Positions 1 to 11,852 are shown, counted from the first letter of the stretch. The stretch is DNA of 64,000 bases from Asparagopsis taxiformis (GCA_030407315.1 JALQPE010001778.1:42103-106102), one strand, 5' to 3'. The notes: a model not told the origin generated them from the letters alone. Numbers and translations are program-made.

Positions 1-209
1 GTTGTATCATTGCTGTCCGGTTAAATAAATTACAATTCCAACTTTTCAATTAATACGGTAACAATTGTGCTCATGCATTCAGAACGCATAGATTATTGCG
101 AGATCGTATCGAGCTAACAAATGTCATGTTATTAGATACGGGCCGGAGACATTCTGCACCCCACCCGCAACGATTCCCACCATCCATAGCGTTCTTTGTC
201 CATTTCCAA

Positions 210-2456
210 ATGTCGAAGCAACCAGCGTTTGTCACATCGCTTCCCATAGCATTGTCAACTCGTTCAACATGGCTCACTGGATGCAGAGCTGCTGTCTCTT
301 CTCATCCACCCGTATCATCACGTGCACGCTCCATGAATCTCCAGCCACGCATGGTGACAAGTGCTGAAGAACGTGCCCAGGCAGCGGAACAGCAACAAAT
401 TGCTGCCGATCAAGCCCCTGCTGAACAGGATGCTCGTCGAGCATATCCACTCGCGGGCGTTGTAGGACAAGATTTTGTTAAATTGGCTTTATTGCTTTCG
501 GCCGTTAACAACCGAATCGGCGGTATTGGAATCAGCGGCAGACGTGGTACAGCCAAGTCCGTCATGGCCCGTGCTATTCATGCTCTCCTGCCTCCCATTG
601 AGGTGTTGACCGAATCATTCTGTAACGAGGAGCCACCTTTGCAAACCGATAACAGCGACGACGAGCAAGATCCCACTCGTAAGGTAATTCCCGCCCCGTT
701 CGTTCAGGTTCCCTTAAACGTTACCGAGGATCGCCTCATCGGTTCAGTCGATGTTGAGGCTTCCGTGAAAACTGGTACGACAGTATTCCAACCCGGTCTA
801 TTGGCACGTGCTAACCGTGGCGTCTTGTACATCGACGAGCTCAACTTGCTTGATGACGGCCTTGCAAACATATTGCTGGAAGTTATCTCGAGCGGTGTGG
901 TCCGTGTTGAACGTGAGGGAATTTCGTTTTCACATCCATGTCGACCACTCGTTATTGCTACATACAATCCCGATGAAGGAGAAGTACGTCCACATCTCCT
1001 TGATCGATTCGCTATCAATTTATCTGTTGATGCTGCCCCACTCAACATGGAGCAGCGACTTACCGCTGTCGATTCCGCAACTTCATACAGTGACGACCCG
1101 GCCAGTTTCATTGCAAACTTGGAAGAGGATACTGACCAGATGGCGACGAGCATTGTTCTTGCCCGTGAATATATCAAAGAAGTTACTATCTCGGAGCAAC
1201 AGATCAATTACCTGGTCACAGAAGCGACGCGCTCCATGTGTCAAGGGCATCGAGCCGAGCTTTTTGCAATGGAAGTTGCGAGAGCATCCGCTGCATTGGA
1301 AGGTCGCGAACAGGTGAATGCTGAAGATTTGCGTACAGCAGTGCGACTTGCAATTCTTCCCCGATCGCTTGTCATGAACCAGGAAATGGACATGGATGAA
1401 GAGATGGACGGTCCGCCGCCACCACCACCGCCACCGCAGAATGAGGAAGAGGACGTAATGGATGAGGATGACACAGAGGATGACGAGGAAGAAAAACAGG
1501 AAGAGGCAGAACAAGAAGAACAAGAAGATGAAGTACCAGAAGTTCCGGAAGAATTTATGTTTGATCCAGAAGGGGTCGTGATGGACCCTGAACTATTAGA
1601 ATTTAGCAAGTCACAGAAGCAAGGAAAGGCTGGAGGGCGTGGATTAGTGTTCTCACAGGACCGTGGACGATATATCAAGGCCATGTTACCTCGGGGAGGT
1701 GGTACACAACGTCTAGCGGTTGATGCAACACTGCGTGCGTCTGCACCATTTCAGAAGGCACGTAGAATCCGAGCGGATCCGGGGGCATCACGAAAAGTTT
1801 TTGTCGAAGAGAGTGATATGCGCATCAAACGCCTAGCACGGAAGGCGGGTGCATTAGTCATCTTCCTGGTAGATGCGAGTGGATCCATGGCTTTGAATCG
1901 AATGAATGCAGCTAAAGGTGCTGCTATTCGACTGCTGACTGAGGCGTATCAAACTCGCGACCGGGTGTCTCTGATACCGTTCCAAGGTAATCGTGCCGAG
2001 GTGATTCTACCGCCTACGAAGAGTGTGACGATGGCGAAGAAACGTTTGGAGAGCATGCCGTGTGGCGGCGGATCGCCGCTTGCTCATGGAATGATCCAGG
2101 CTGTACGAACGGGGATTAATGCGCAAAAGGCTGGAGATGTTGGGAAGGTTATCATTGTGTGCATTTCGGACGGACGTGCCAATGTGCCTCTGGCAACTAG
2201 CGAAGGGGAGGAACTTGAGGAGAAGATGAGCAAGGCGGATTTGAAACAGGAGACGTTGAACATTGCGAAACAGATTGCAGCACTGCCTGGAATCGAGCTG
2301 TTGTGTATCGATACGGAGAATAAGTTTGTGAGCACGGGAGTGGCCAAAGAAATTGCTACGGCAGCGCTCGGAACGTATCATGCACTGCCGAAAGCAACGG
2401 ATGCCGCGGTGGCAGGTGTGGCCGGATCGGCAATTGAAGCTATGAGGGTAAAGTAA
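210..2456 (+). CDS. CHLD: Magnesium-chelatase subunit D, plastid-targeted
   Basis: This is the D subunit of the ATP-dependent Mg-chelatase (with ChlI and ChlH) that inserts Mg2+ into protoporphyrin IX in the plastid, the first committed step of chlorophyll synthesis. The sequence shows a Ser/Arg-rich N-terminus of transit-peptide type. An AAA+-type domain follows, with GRRGTAKS near residue 110 and IDELNLLDD near 207. Then comes a proline run with a long Asp/Glu tract (about residues 390-445), and a C-terminal von Willebrand A domain with the MIDAS motif DASGS near residue 555. This AAA-acidic linker-vWA order is diagnostic of ChlD/BchD, and 748 residues is normal for the family. I chose the ATG at 210; the frame stays open upstream to 96, and ATGs at 330 and 351 would remove the transit peptide. 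It converges on the minus-strand gene ending at 2577. In red algae chlI is usually plastid-encoded and CHLD nuclear, which fits. Confidence 0.95.
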   Translation: MSKQPAFVTSLPIALSTRSTWLTGCRAAVSSHPPVSSRARSMNLQPRMVTSAEERAQAAEQQQIAADQAPAEQDARRAYPLAGVVGQDFVKLALLLSAVNNRIGGIGISGRRGTAKSVMARAIHALLPPIEVLTESFCNEEPPLQTDNSDDEQDPTRKVIPAPFVQVPLNVTEDRLIGSVDVEASVKTGTTVFQPGLLARANRGVLYIDELNLLDDGLANILLEVISSGVVRVEREGISFSHPCRPLVIATYNPDEGEVRPHLLDRFAINLSVDAAPLNMEQRLTAVDSATSYSDDPASFIANLEEDTDQMATSIVLAREYIKEVTISEQQINYLVTEATRSMCQGHRAELFAMEVARASAALEGREQVNAEDLRTAVRLAILPRSLVMNQEMDMDEEMDGPPPPPPPPQNEEEDVMDEDDTEDDEEEKQEEAEQEEQEDEVPEVPEEFMFDPEGVVMDPELLEFSKSQKQGKAGGRGLVFSQDRGRYIKAMLPRGGGTQRLAVDATLRASAPFQKARRIRADPGASRKVFVEESDMRIKRLARKAGALVIFLVDASGSMALNRMNAAKGAAIRLLTEAYQTRDRVSLIPFQGNRAEVILPPTKSVTMAKKRLESMPCGGGSPLAHGMIQAVRTGINAQKAGDVGKVIIVCISDGRANVPLATSEGEELEEKMSKADLKQETLNIAKQIAALPGIELLCIDTENKFVSTGVAKEIATAALGTYHALPKATDAAVAGVAGSAIEAMRVK

Positions 2457-2576
2457 ACAATTTAATCCTTTTCTTGATTTTGTAATTTTTTAACGAAGCT
2501 ACCTACCTTACCTCTCGATACTCGAGCACCGCATTGCACCAGTAGTCGCGTGTTGCTTGTCCTGCGACGGTTAACG

Positions 2577-3791
2577 TTAATCGGAATCACCCGAATAAAA
2601 ACTCGATGTCGGTGATGAAGCGGCAGACTCTGCAACGCCCGAGCATTCTGGATCCTCGCAACACGGCTCATCTGGTGCAGGCGGACGACTGCTCCACATT
2701 ATCTGCATTCGCGTCGCCTCGAGCACATATTCAAACTCGTCGCCAAGCTGCGAATCTAGAATAGCATTGAATGCATTAATCTGCACTGCCATCCCTAATG
2801 GATTCTCCAGCTTTGCCCATCGTCCCAGCCGCATGCCCGCGCAAAACACGCCCTTCGTAGGCGCGTTGGCAAAAAACTGCGGATGACGATGCTGCATCTC
2901 TAGTACGGCGGCAAAGTCCGACACGCGAATCCAAGCCTTGGAAGTTGGTATCAGGCGGAATAGTACATCGCCCATAAAATTAGTAATAATAGTAGGTTGT
3001 TCCGATTCATCATTGGCATCGGGCACCACATCGACAAGCGACTCAATCAGTGCAAAAGCGGGTGGGGGCGCACGTGGTCGCACAGGGGGAGGTGGGTCCG
3101 TCGGTTCGACACGCTCTCGATGCAACGTTGGACTTTCGGGCTGCGCGCTTTCTACATCATTAGCCGATAGCTGCACAACTGTGGTTTGATCGTCTGGCTT
3201 GTCGTCATCCTCCGAGTCTGTCTCAGTAGCGGTAATGGTTGTGAGCTCGCCCATTTGCACGGCAAACTTGAGACGAACGGCGTGCAGGATGAGCTCAAAC
3301 TCTGAGCGATGAGCGCCGTTGAGCAGAGCATTAAAGGTGTTCATTTGAACGGCAGCGCGGATGAAGAGCTCGCGCGTGGAAATCGGCAACGGGGTGGGCG
3401 GAAAGCCAGGCGCATAGGCGGTTTCAGGAAGGAGGGAAAAGTCATTCTGCGGAATGACAACAGCGTTTTTACCGAGCGGGGCAGCGTGGAAAACGTCGGG
3501 TCGCAGGCGCTGGAAAACGATAATGGCGGCAAAGTCTGCATGGGCGATGTGGGGGGTGGAGGACGCACAAACGCGAGAGAGTTTGAATCCGCAGACGTCG
3601 GTGATAAGATTAACGGGGAGCGCGGGATTGGCTGCAAGCGGACTGAGGGGCGGGGGAGGCGGCGCGGGCGGGGAAGGCGGGGGCGTTGGGGCGGGGGTCG
3701 GCGGAGAAGTGGTGGCTGGGGAGGGCGCGGCTGGGGGGAGATCCAATTGTGGGAGAGGATGGTGTTTAACTGGGGAAGCAGAAGACGGCAT
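2577..3791 (-). CDS. Unknown protein with an internal duplication and Pro-rich N-terminus
   Basis: I do not recognise this 404-residue protein. The first ~60 residues are very rich in Pro, Ala and Ser. Two related segments follow, roughly residues 60-180 and 265-366, each carrying DFAA, then AVQ-N-FNA-L, then EFE--L-A-R in the same order. An acidic Ser/Thr/Pro-rich linker joins them, and the tail is short, acidic and Ser-rich with two Cys pairs. The pattern suggests a small alpha/beta fold duplicated within one gene. No signal peptide or membrane segment is visible. It begins with an ATG at 3791 and converges on CHLD, leaving about 120 bp between stops. Plus-strand open frames across the GC-rich 5' part are shadows of its proline codons. 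Confidence 0.7.
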   Translation of the reverse strand: MPSSASPVKHHPLPQLDLPPAAPSPATTSPPTPAPTPPPSPPAPPPPPLSPLAANPALPVNLITDVCGFKLSRVCASSTPHIAHADFAAIIVFQRLRPDVFHAAPLGKNAVVIPQNDFSLLPETAYAPGFPPTPLPISTRELFIRAAVQMNTFNALLNGAHRSEFELILHAVRLKFAVQMGELTTITATETDSEDDDKPDDQTTVVQLSANDVESAQPESPTLHRERVEPTDPPPPVRPRAPPPAFALIESLVDVVPDANDESEQPTIITNFMGDVLFRLIPTSKAWIRVSDFAAVLEMQHRHPQFFANAPTKGVFCAGMRLGRWAKLENPLGMAVQINAFNAILDSQLGDEFEYVLEATRMQIMWSSRPPAPDEPCCEDPECSGVAESAASSPTSSFYSGDSD

Positions 3792-6700
3792 GATGATGAC
3801 TGAAGATAGGCTGTACGGATAGGGTGGCTAGACAGGGTTGGGGTCGAGTCGGGACAAGGAGCGTCGGAACGAATGGACGGTGCGACGGTGAGATTTATAC
3901 TAAACAATTTAGTGCGTCGAGGGCATGAGTTATGTCGCGGCTCGGCGCAGACAATTGGAAGCGGATCGCTCTGTTGTTTGCGGTGATCGTGACGGTCACG
4001 TGCATATGGGCGGGTAATTTATGGGACGCGTCCGGCGCTGGTAATTTTAACGGGAGATATTAATAAACGGTGGAATTTAGGGCACGGAGCAGGTTGCGCC
4101 ACTTCGGCCGACCACGAATCGTTGCGAAAGTGGTGTCACGGTATATTGTGTGACAGTTTAAATCTGGCAATCGCAGTGGCTGGCAACATAAGTAGCGTGA
4201 CGAGCAATACAATTGGGGTTGAAAACGTCATGCACTGCATTTGCGCATCAGGTTGGGTCATAGTACAGTATCGAGTTCCAACGCGGCCACTGTATCTACC
4301 GTAAAAATATACTGAAATTCCAATCGATGGAAACCAACAAAAATACGATCAGTTGATCACAAGAGCCTATAAATGCCGCCTGTACTGTAACCGCACTTGC
4401 CCTAAATCGTCCAAATCGACAGACACGTCAGCAACGCTCAATGTCACACTCGTGTATACAGTAGCCTTAGGTTATTCAACTTGTTGTCTGTAGCCATGCA
4501 GCCGCCGTTTAACGGCAAAATTCACCCCATCTGCACATCCCTGTAACGCGCATATATCACAAGTCACTGCGCTGCATGTACGCGCTAGTAAGGACGCAGA
4601 GCACAGCACAGCACAGCATAGACCGCCCCATCCCGCCGCACCGCACAGCGCCCCATCCCGCCGCCACTCGCACAACCCTCCAACAACAACATCACACCAC
4701 TACGTATCGCCACTCCAGTCGAGCTTACTTGCCTGCTTGGCTACCTTCCCGCCGAGCAAACCGTCTCGCCGATGCACTCGCCAACATACGCACACTTGAA
4801 AATATACACTACTCCCTGCACAACGCAAGGCAATACAAACTCGTCAACGTTCCAACTGCCATTTACACTCTGCTCCACTCTCTTCCACTTCCCACTGTAT
4901 TCCTTCCACAACTCAAACAATCTTACCTCAATAACACTTATTCCTTCCTCTCATCTCTTCAGATCATTCCATGTCGCTACAAATGAGCAAGCAACTATGT
5001 CTTGGCATGGCATTATATTTGCTTCAACTTGAACCAAACATTCTGTCGAGACAACACCACATAGTGCATACTTTGCTCCGAGCTGCGTTGCGCCGCAACG
5101 TGCCTCGCTCAGCCTGAGTGCTGCAATAGCACAGACACGTTGCTCTTGCTTCCAGTCACATTGTTAAAATATACGCCAGCTCACTAGCCGTTCATATTTC
5201 ACACAGCCCATAGATTGTTTGGCTGCACACCGTCATTTACCGAATGATCGGTTTCCTTGTCAGCTAGCTCATTACAAAAGCACTGTCGAGGAATCGAATC
5301 CAAAGCGATTCCTCGACAAGGTCCTGTGTAAATTGATTTAGAGGCTTGACGTTTCAATTGATTGAGCGGAAACAAGGTCACCACACGTAATGGTTACTAG
5401 TGCAAGTATTTACGATTGTATAGAACGAGTGCGTGCCGAGTTTGTGTTTCTTCAAGGGGCACCATTGCAATATATTGCTCTATGCTTACGGTGTACATTG
5501 ATGAGCTCAGTGGAGAAGACGAACAGCTGAGGTGAGGAAACCATTTCATTCATTCGTTGATTCCGTGTGCCGCGGCGCACAAGTCAGCGATGTTTACTCG
5601 GTCGCAAAGCGTTGAAAAACGCGGGTTTCAAACAGAGGCAAATGTATGGGCGCATTTGAACGGTGCAGTCATTGCTGTCACGCGCCTTGTTTCAAAAGGC
5701 GCGAAATCAAGCGCAGTCATGGGAGCAGTGCGAGTGTTCGCGGCGGGTGTGAATTGATAGCGCAAAGGAGGTTATTGTGAGAAACAAGTTTGGACAAATC
5801 GTGAGAGAACATGCAGGCGCTGTGTGGCGCGCGCCGAGCGCACCAACTCGTGATGGGCAAATGGCGTTTGTTTCCATGCCAAACGAAATGTGGTACACGC
5901 TGCTGAATCAGTTTTGTCGACACACCCATTTGTTGTGTAAGAGGCGAACAAAAACCTGATTCATTACTGACACGAGACCGGCGTCTAGCGAGTAGATAGA
6001 CTTGGATGGAGTGTGCTGGAAAAAATATGTTTGACGTCAGTGTGCAATGACGGTTTGATATGAAGAGAAATCACACAAAGTATTTTTACATTTCACTCGG
6101 TGTAACCTAGCGTAGTATAGCGTGGCGTGGCCTGTTTGCTTTGGCTGCACACCACCACGCATCGAGTGAGTGAGTGAATGGCAGTGCAAGTGCTGGTCGG
6201 CCGCTCCGCCTCGCCTCGCCTCGCCCGCCCCGCCCCGCCCTTGAGAGTCGCTGTCATTTGATTGATGGAATAAACCAGCGCTGTGCAGTGCAGTGCAGTG
6301 CAGTTTGGGTTCCACTACTGTCGACGCTTCTTTGTTCCTTTTCACGGTCTATCAAAAAGAACGATGGGTCAGTACGCAAGGCCAGCGCGAGCAAAAGTAA
6401 AATTTAATGCCGAGCATGCCATGGTAGGGTACGGTAGGACCTATCCAGACTCACTCAGACCCGGTTCGTTTCGGCGGAAACTGGGACATTGAAACGCAAA
6501 CGTCTTAATTGAGTGACTTGTAACACGGTTTAGCACCTGTGTCACACTAACACGGCGCATAATAATGCATAAGTATGCACAGTATAGGGTTATTTAAAAT
6601 AATATAAAAGTCACGTTTGCAATGTCGAGATCTTCAATTCAATCGCGCCATTACAAAATGCGCATATGCGAACGCTAGGCTGCGAGCGCGCTAAAGAGGC

Positions 6701-8123
6701 ATCGGCTTGTTGAGCGACCGCGACACATTGGCAACGTGCAAGTGCCAACAATCGCCATGCGTCCAGATTGTCTATCGCCATCGCCCGACCATTACGTTTA
6801 TTCCATGCTCGGCGCACTCTTGAGAGCTTTGTACGCGCAGCTGCGCCAAAGCAACGGTTGGAACAGTAATTCATTTGTCATCCTATCAGCGTGCGCAATA
6901 ATCGTATCACGAGTGCGAGCAATGGATCTCATACTGTGACAGCCAACCATTGCTGCCATAATTGCAGCTGTGCAATTCTCGAGGAGGCATGCTTTATTCC
7001 GATCACTTTGCTGCATGTATAAATCGCGCGCTTCCATTTTCCATTGCTTTACTGCACGTTAATATGGACATAATATACATTGACTGGCTCCCTTGTTGAA
7101 ATCAGTCCAAGTAGCAACAGCAACGACAACACTTGCTTGCGTTCCAGCAATGACTATTTCCAAGGTCCGGGTGATAATATACGTCGTATATATTGGAAGA
7201 AATCGCAGCTTTCTGCTATGCCAGCAAACTGGTGCCGAAAACCAAGGGTAAACCACTTTAATTCTACCATACCCACTGTAAGAGATATATCAGCTCCGCC
7301 TCTGTTACAGTATCTCATACTTGATTCGGCACTGATACCCAGCCGACAATACATGAGTTATGTTATATGTTTCACTCACCTCAATCGGTAAGCAGCCTGT
7401 TGCCTGAAAATCAAGCTCCTTGGTTCTGATGAGCATTGAGTCATCAAAGGAGCGGAATAGTGGCAAGCAACCTTTCTCCGGCTCAATGGATTAGCTAACA
7501 ATGTAGCGCTGTAAGTGTTGCGTCATCTGCAAACACACCGCCTTTATATACTCCCACGCACAAACTGATTCAACAAGTCTCGGCTGCATTCATTCAACTT
7601 GTCTTTCCCTGTGTCAAATTTCGACTGGTCTCACTTGCAATGAGCTACATTGTTGACGTATATATATCACTTGGCGGCTGCAGACCGAATGGCAACGTCA
7701 TTAGCACTAGGCTGATTGAAAGCGACAGAATTGTCTTTCCCGTGTCAATTTGAGCTATTCATCTTTGGTGTTTGATTGCCAAGATACACTACAAGATCTA
7801 TGAACTATACGTAACGCACGTAGGTTTTGGAAACCTGAAACCTGTTGCGCATAGTATGTGATCGCCACGATGAGCACGACGATGGTGCGTTATGGATGAC
7901 TGACTGCATACATGAAATCATAGCAGCGATGTCAAGTTTGCTTCGACGAGATGCAGCCTTGTCCAAATCATTTTCCTCAAATTTAACCATAACGTGGCGT
8001 TTGTCTTTTGGAATGACAATCACTTTGCATCGCAATGGATGGTCAACAAACAGGCTAATGTGCACTCATTGGTTGAATCCAAATCAATGCAAACAGTCAC
8101 TCGAAAAAATTTACTGTAATTTG
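3792..8123. other. 4.3-kb gene-poor intergenic region
   Basis: No reading frame here has family resemblance, domain structure or convincing codon use. The open frames present (for example 4576-4986 and 7080-7391) are short and unrelated to anything I know. Visible elements are a perfect 13-bp-stem hairpin at 5284-5318, TATAAAT boxes at 4368-4374 and 7018-7024, a TATATA at 7545-7550, and short CAGTG and CGCCT reiterations near 6190-6305. The TATA-like boxes suggest unrecognised transcripts, perhaps noncoding. The 3792-4100 part probably holds the promoter of the minus-strand gene starting at 3791. Confidence 0.4.
5284..5318. repeat. Perfect 13-bp hairpin
   Basis: TGTCGAGGAATCG at 5284-5296 is followed after a 9-nt loop by its exact reverse complement CGATTCCTCGACA at 5306-5318. 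It stands alone in gene-poor DNA without a T-run, so it is not a typical terminator. It may be a structured RNA element, a binding site for a dimeric protein, or a relic of a small inverted-repeat element. Confidence 0.6.
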
Positions 8124-8759
8124 TCATTTGTGGTACTTGCTGTTGGCACGAATCTCTGTCGCGCGATACAACTGTTCATACAGCAACAATCTGACCTAAC
8201 GAATGAAACAAGCACAGGTTAGTTATGTCGTAGCGTGACCACCGCTGCCTGACTTGCGCAACCAACCTACCATCTTGTGTGTCAATGTCAATGTGCTCAA
8301 ACTTAACAATTGAACATTTTTCTTTGACCGCTCACTCCTTTCAGCCAATGTAAGCAGTTCATCCGGAAGGCCCTCAGCATCTCCGATAACGATCGCGAGG
8401 CGACTGCCGCCACGTTCCAGTGCATCATACATTATCTCTGACAAGTGCACACTGTCCTTGGCCATTTTCCCCTTTTCATCCAGTAGAATCACTGCCCCTT
8501 GCTCGCTATGTCTCTTCACATTCTCGACCGCACTTTCCGCCTTGACCCATCGGCCTTGCACCGATAAAACTGGCCGCATACGCTTCACATACTCGTTGAT
8601 TTGATCGTCGAACACCGCGTCTTTGCCTGACCGTTTCCCGATGTTAATCACTTCCACTTTCAATTTGGCGCATATCCTCGAAGCATTCCTCGACAGCACA
8701 CGCCGCTTGGGCGTGAATGAGAGCACCGTCGGGCTGAGAAACGCCTGTCGCGAATACAT
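8124..8759 (-). CDS. RlmH-type 23S rRNA (pseudouridine1915-N3)-methyltransferase, two exons
   Basis: RlmH is a SPOUT-class methyltransferase acting on helix 69 of bacterial-type large-subunit rRNA, so the likely site of action is the plastid (or mitochondrial) ribosome. Exon 1 is 8759-8271 and exon 2 is 8195-8124, with a 75-nt GT-AG intron and phase-0 join; the product is 186 residues. Visible motifs are LLDEKGK, an IVIGDAEGL segment (the family's G-GG-G SAM loop), LSLSTLTLTHKM, and the C-terminal EQLYRA..I....YHK, which appears only after splicing. The first ~35 residues are Arg/Ser-rich without acidic residues, as in a transit peptide. The unspliced frame ends in unrelated residues, which supports the intron. 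Confidence 0.88.
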
Positions 8760-9033
8760 ATCCAGTTAGGGTATCCAGATGCACCAGATCTGCAGACTTG
8801 TCGCTGGGTTACATGATGAAAACAGACCTCAAAGTATTCTTGAAATATGAAAAATATTTCACAATAATTCCACTTCATTTTTCGAACATAGTCTTTTGTC
8901 GGCGCAGAATAGAACAAGTGCGTTGTCAACCAGCGGACGGTGACCACGGTTTCTCTCCAACTCGTGATTTGTTTGTTACACAGAACTCTGTCCAAATTTC
9001 ACAGTCTGTGCTCTGGTCGCCTTGGGAATTGCA

Positions 9034-9249
9034 ATGATTATTCCAATCAGGTGCTTCACCTGCGGCAAGGTAATTGGAAATAAGTGGGACATGTACAAAG
9101 ATCTAATCAAGCAACATTCTGAGGGTGAAGCACTGGATATTCTTAAGCTCAATCGCTATTGCTGCAGGCGCATGATTTTGACACATGTTGATCTCATTGA
9201 GAAATTGTTGAACTATAACACCAACGGTGCCGTTGCAAAGGAACGATAG
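9034..9249 (+). CDS. RPB10: RNA polymerases I, II and III subunit RPABC5 (Rpb10)
   Basis: Rpb10 is a small zinc-binding subunit shared by nuclear RNA polymerases I, II and III that helps assemble Rpb3/Rpb11. The 71-residue product begins [18 protein letters not shown], the signature of the family. Zinc ligands are the CFTC pair and the later CC pair in RYCCRRM; the C-terminal helix [12 protein letters not shown] follows. The ATG at 9034 gives the canonical N-terminus, and four upstream in-frame codons lack an ATG. It is single-exon and lies about 270 bp from the divergent start of the RlmH-like gene, so the two may share a promoter region. Confidence 0.96.
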   Translation: MIIPIRCFTCGKVIGNKWDMYKDLIKQHSEGEALDILKLNRYCCRRMILTHVDLIEKLLNYNTNGAVAKER

Positions 9250-9704
9250 TACGAGCAGTCGACTATCATCGTCTTTCCATGCCGTACGACATGCAAACTA
9301 TTGAAAAATTGCTGGCTTTCCAGAAGCAAGTTTATCGAGCAAAGTGGCGGTACCGTCTGCAGTGTGTTGATAACAGTTGGTTTAATGTAGATCATGTAGA
9401 AGCAGGGGTGGTTCTCGTGGGCGACCGCCTTGTTCGACTGTTTAGGTAAAGGAGTGGCCACAGCTGATTTGCCATTGGATCTTACATATCTACGCCGCCG
9501 TTGAAATTTTGGAAAATAAAAGCACATACAGTTGGAAAGTTTACTCCGGATACACGTATCTCAGCAAAACCGTTCGTCCTCAATTCAGATGAGGACATCA
9601 ACGTTCCCATGGAGCACACTCCCATCGCGGCTTGAAAAGTGAACTCTGCTCCCGCGGTTCTATTAGCGGGTGCCTGCCGTTACGTTACGCTGCTCCAAAA
9701 AGAT
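9250..9704. other. Intergenic region upstream of HPRT
   Basis: This 455-bp gap between two same-strand genes has no convincing coding content. A minus-strand open frame at 9213-9527 has no family resemblance and overlaps RPB10. It probably holds the RPB10 3' end and the HPRT promoter. The HPRT frame is open from 9639 without an ATG before 9705, so a short upstream exon supplying an N-terminal extension cannot be excluded. Confidence 0.35.
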
Positions 9705-10262
9705 ATGGAAAGGACTGATGCAGTTCCAGCAGCCTGGCAACCCGACATTGTGCAAGTCTTACTCGGCGCCAACGACATATCAAGACGCGTCACAGAGCTC
9801 GGAGCTTTGATTTCCAAAGAATATTCCGGGCTCACCCCTATTTTACTGGTTGTCCTCAAGGGCTCATTCATGTTTGCTTCAGATCTTTCTCGTGCGATTT
9901 CGGAACCACACGAACTGGAATTCATCCGAGCGAAGAGTTATCAAGGAACATGCAGCACTGGACAAGTTCAAATCCAGGGCCTGGAAGCTGTTTCAATGCA
10001 AGGAAGGCATGTAATTGTCATCGAAGATATTGTAGATTCCGGTCTCACATTGAAGAGTCTTTACCAAAGTTTAGAAGGCCTTGGTGCTGCAAGTATCAAG
10101 ACATGCTCCTTCCTTGAAAAGGAAACAGCACGGCGAAAAGAGCATGTACCCAAGATTGATTATATTGCGTTTATCATTCCAGACAAGTTTGTTGTGGGCT
10201 ATGGACTTGATGTGAATCAGAAGTATCGACAGCTTCCCTTTCTTGGTGTGTATAAAACTTGA
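9705..10262 (+). CDS. Hypoxanthine-guanine phosphoribosyltransferase
   Basis: This enzyme salvages hypoxanthine and guanine by transfer of phosphoribose from PRPP to give IMP and GMP. The 185-residue product contains VLKGSFMFASDL (pyrophosphate-binding loop), a flexible-loop segment RAKSYQG, the PRPP-binding motif VIVIEDIVDSGLT, and the C-terminal PDKFVVGYGLD typical of the bacterial-type Hpt/HPRT family. The first ATG in frame is at 9705 and gives normal family length. It is single-exon and converges on the Tic22 gene. Confidence 0.92.
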   Translation: MERTDAVPAAWQPDIVQVLLGANDISRRVTELGALISKEYSGLTPILLVVLKGSFMFASDLSRAISEPHELEFIRAKSYQGTCSTGQVQIQGLEAVSMQGRHVIVIEDIVDSGLTLKSLYQSLEGLGAASIKTCSFLEKETARRKEHVPKIDYIAFIIPDKFVVGYGLDVNQKYRQLPFLGVYKT

Positions 10263-10478
10263 GCTCATATTGGATTGCCGCAAAATGGAAGCAAATCGTG
10301 ACCATGGCATTTTGAAGATGGCTAGCGTGAAAGGCGGCAGAGGAATGTAGTGCTCTTGAAGAGACGTGCAGTAAATTTATGCAATTAGTGCCCTCTTTAG
10401 TTTTAGTTCTCCACATTTCTTTGATCATAGATGCTCCCCGCCGTGATCTTCCAAGCAAACGCAGCTTTGCTTCCGATT

Positions 10479-11471
10479 TTACTTTTGTGGGTTGACAGGG
10501 TTCTGATGCAAGCGGGCTTGCCCCGTGGGTCCAGCTTGCTCCTTTGTAACGTACTCTACGGAAGCTCTTGGTGCGAAGAAACCAAGATTACGCAATTCAG
10601 GGAGCTCGTCGTTCTCCATCTGTTGTATGATATACAAAAGGTTTCCTACCACCACGGAAGCATTATTCGGTAATTCCTTGTTGGAATCTCTCAGCTTTGT
10701 CCAGGCGGCATCCAGATCTTCCTTTGTGAGAAACAGGGGCACTACATTCTCCGATCCCTTTCGAAGCGTAAGGCCTTTTGCTACAAACACCGGTACACCT
10801 TCTACAGACTGACGGATACGCAATTTACGCTGCAATCCTTCGGCAGCCTTGACCTGCTTTGAATCCGGAAAGAAACGGAACACCATAGTAAGCTCCTCGC
10901 CGCTCGAACCGCGAATACCGGACGGTGTTGGCTTGGCCTTCACCATTTCATAAGCCTTATCAAGCCCCATGATATACACACGAGCATCGGAAGCACCGGG
11001 GTTTTTCTGCATGTCCTTCAGCATATTTAATGCGTCCAGATGACTAAAGAAAATGAGACCAATCTGGCTACCGCTTCCATCCATGTTTGCCAGGTAGGGC
11101 TGGCCGCTAGCATTCGTGACCGCGAAAACAGGAACTTGCGAGAGTTTCTCGGATACGGTCTTTTTCGAAAACTTAGCTGCCGCTTCTGCTGCTGGTAGAA
11201 CTGTTTTCGGTACGCTTAGATCGCCGTTCAACTCTGATTGTCGCATAAAGCGGCCCGGAACTACAGCTGGAACAGCTATCGCGGCAGTAACGGCAGCGGC
11301 TGTGACACCAGCCATTCTAGCGGCGCGAGACAATCGCGCAGCCCAGCCAGCGGGTTCTCCAGAGGACATTCGCACCGTGTTTTGTCTGTACGAAGGCGGA
11401 GGGCAGACAGGTGCGAGCGATGGATGTGATGGGGCATTGCGAAGAACATTGGGAGCATTTGCAAAGGCCAT
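10479..11471 (-). CDS. Tic22-like chloroplast protein-import component
   Basis: Tic22 is an intermembrane-space chaperone passing preproteins between TOC and TIC complexes. The 330-residue product has a long N-terminal extension rich in Ala, Ser and Arg with a hydrophobic Ala/Val segment around residues 55-75, probably a targeting region. The mature part shows VPVFAVTNASGQPYL, a FF..LDAL..L segment, and a second related half (GVPVFVAKGL ... PLFLTKEDL), reflecting the duplicated Tic22 fold. I chose the ATG at 11471; the frame is open to 11504 without another ATG. The assignment rests on motif memory of the Tic22 family. A stroma-targeted relative is possible. Confidence 0.82.
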   Translation of the reverse strand: MAFANAPNVLRNAPSHPSLAPVCPPPSYRQNTVRMSSGEPAGWAARLSRAARMAGVTAAAVTAAIAVPAVVPGRFMRQSELNGDLSVPKTVLPAAEAAAKFSKKTVSEKLSQVPVFAVTNASGQPYLANMDGSGSQIGLIFFSHLDALNMLKDMQKNPGASDARVYIMGLDKAYEMVKAKPTPSGIRGSSGEELTMVFRFFPDSKQVKAAEGLQRKLRIRQSVEGVPVFVAKGLTLRKGSENVVPLFLTKEDLDAAWTKLRDSNKELPNNASVVVGNLLYIIQQMENDELPELRNLGFFAPRASVEYVTKEQAGPTGQARLHQNPVNPQK

Positions 11472-11852
11472 TTTGGAAGCGCTGTCGGATGGGGATATGT
11501 TCAATCACACACAGGCTATAACCACGTCGTAACGGCGAAAAATTACGGACGAGAGTTGGGAAGCTTCCGAGCCTGAATTTGCCGCTAGGAGTGACGCGAT
11601 CTACAGAGAAGCGTTGGCGATGAAGCGATGTCTACTGGTAACATAACTATTCGGGAAGGACGGTGTGATGGAGATTAAGAATATTGCGTCAGTATGCAGA
11701 TCTCGTGTAGTTTTTTTTCAAAATATTTGAAAAGTTTAGATCGTCTCGGATCAATGAATACTCGACCTTGTATTGAACTTCTTCCCACCAACCCATTCTT
11801 CGATCACATCTGACTGTTTTGTTCCCCAAGTCGTAATTGCCGTTCATTCATC

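Noticed and set aside
704..1684. Minus-strand frames opposite CHLD (for example 1241-1684)
   Set aside because: They are antisense shadows of the proline and acidic tract of CHLD.
3309..3822. Plus-strand Gly/Arg-rich frames
   Set aside because: They are shadows of the Pro-rich N-terminus of the minus-strand gene 2577-3791.
4576..5032. Open frames of 86-136 codons
   Set aside because: They overlap each other in different frames, have skewed low-complexity composition and no family resemblance.
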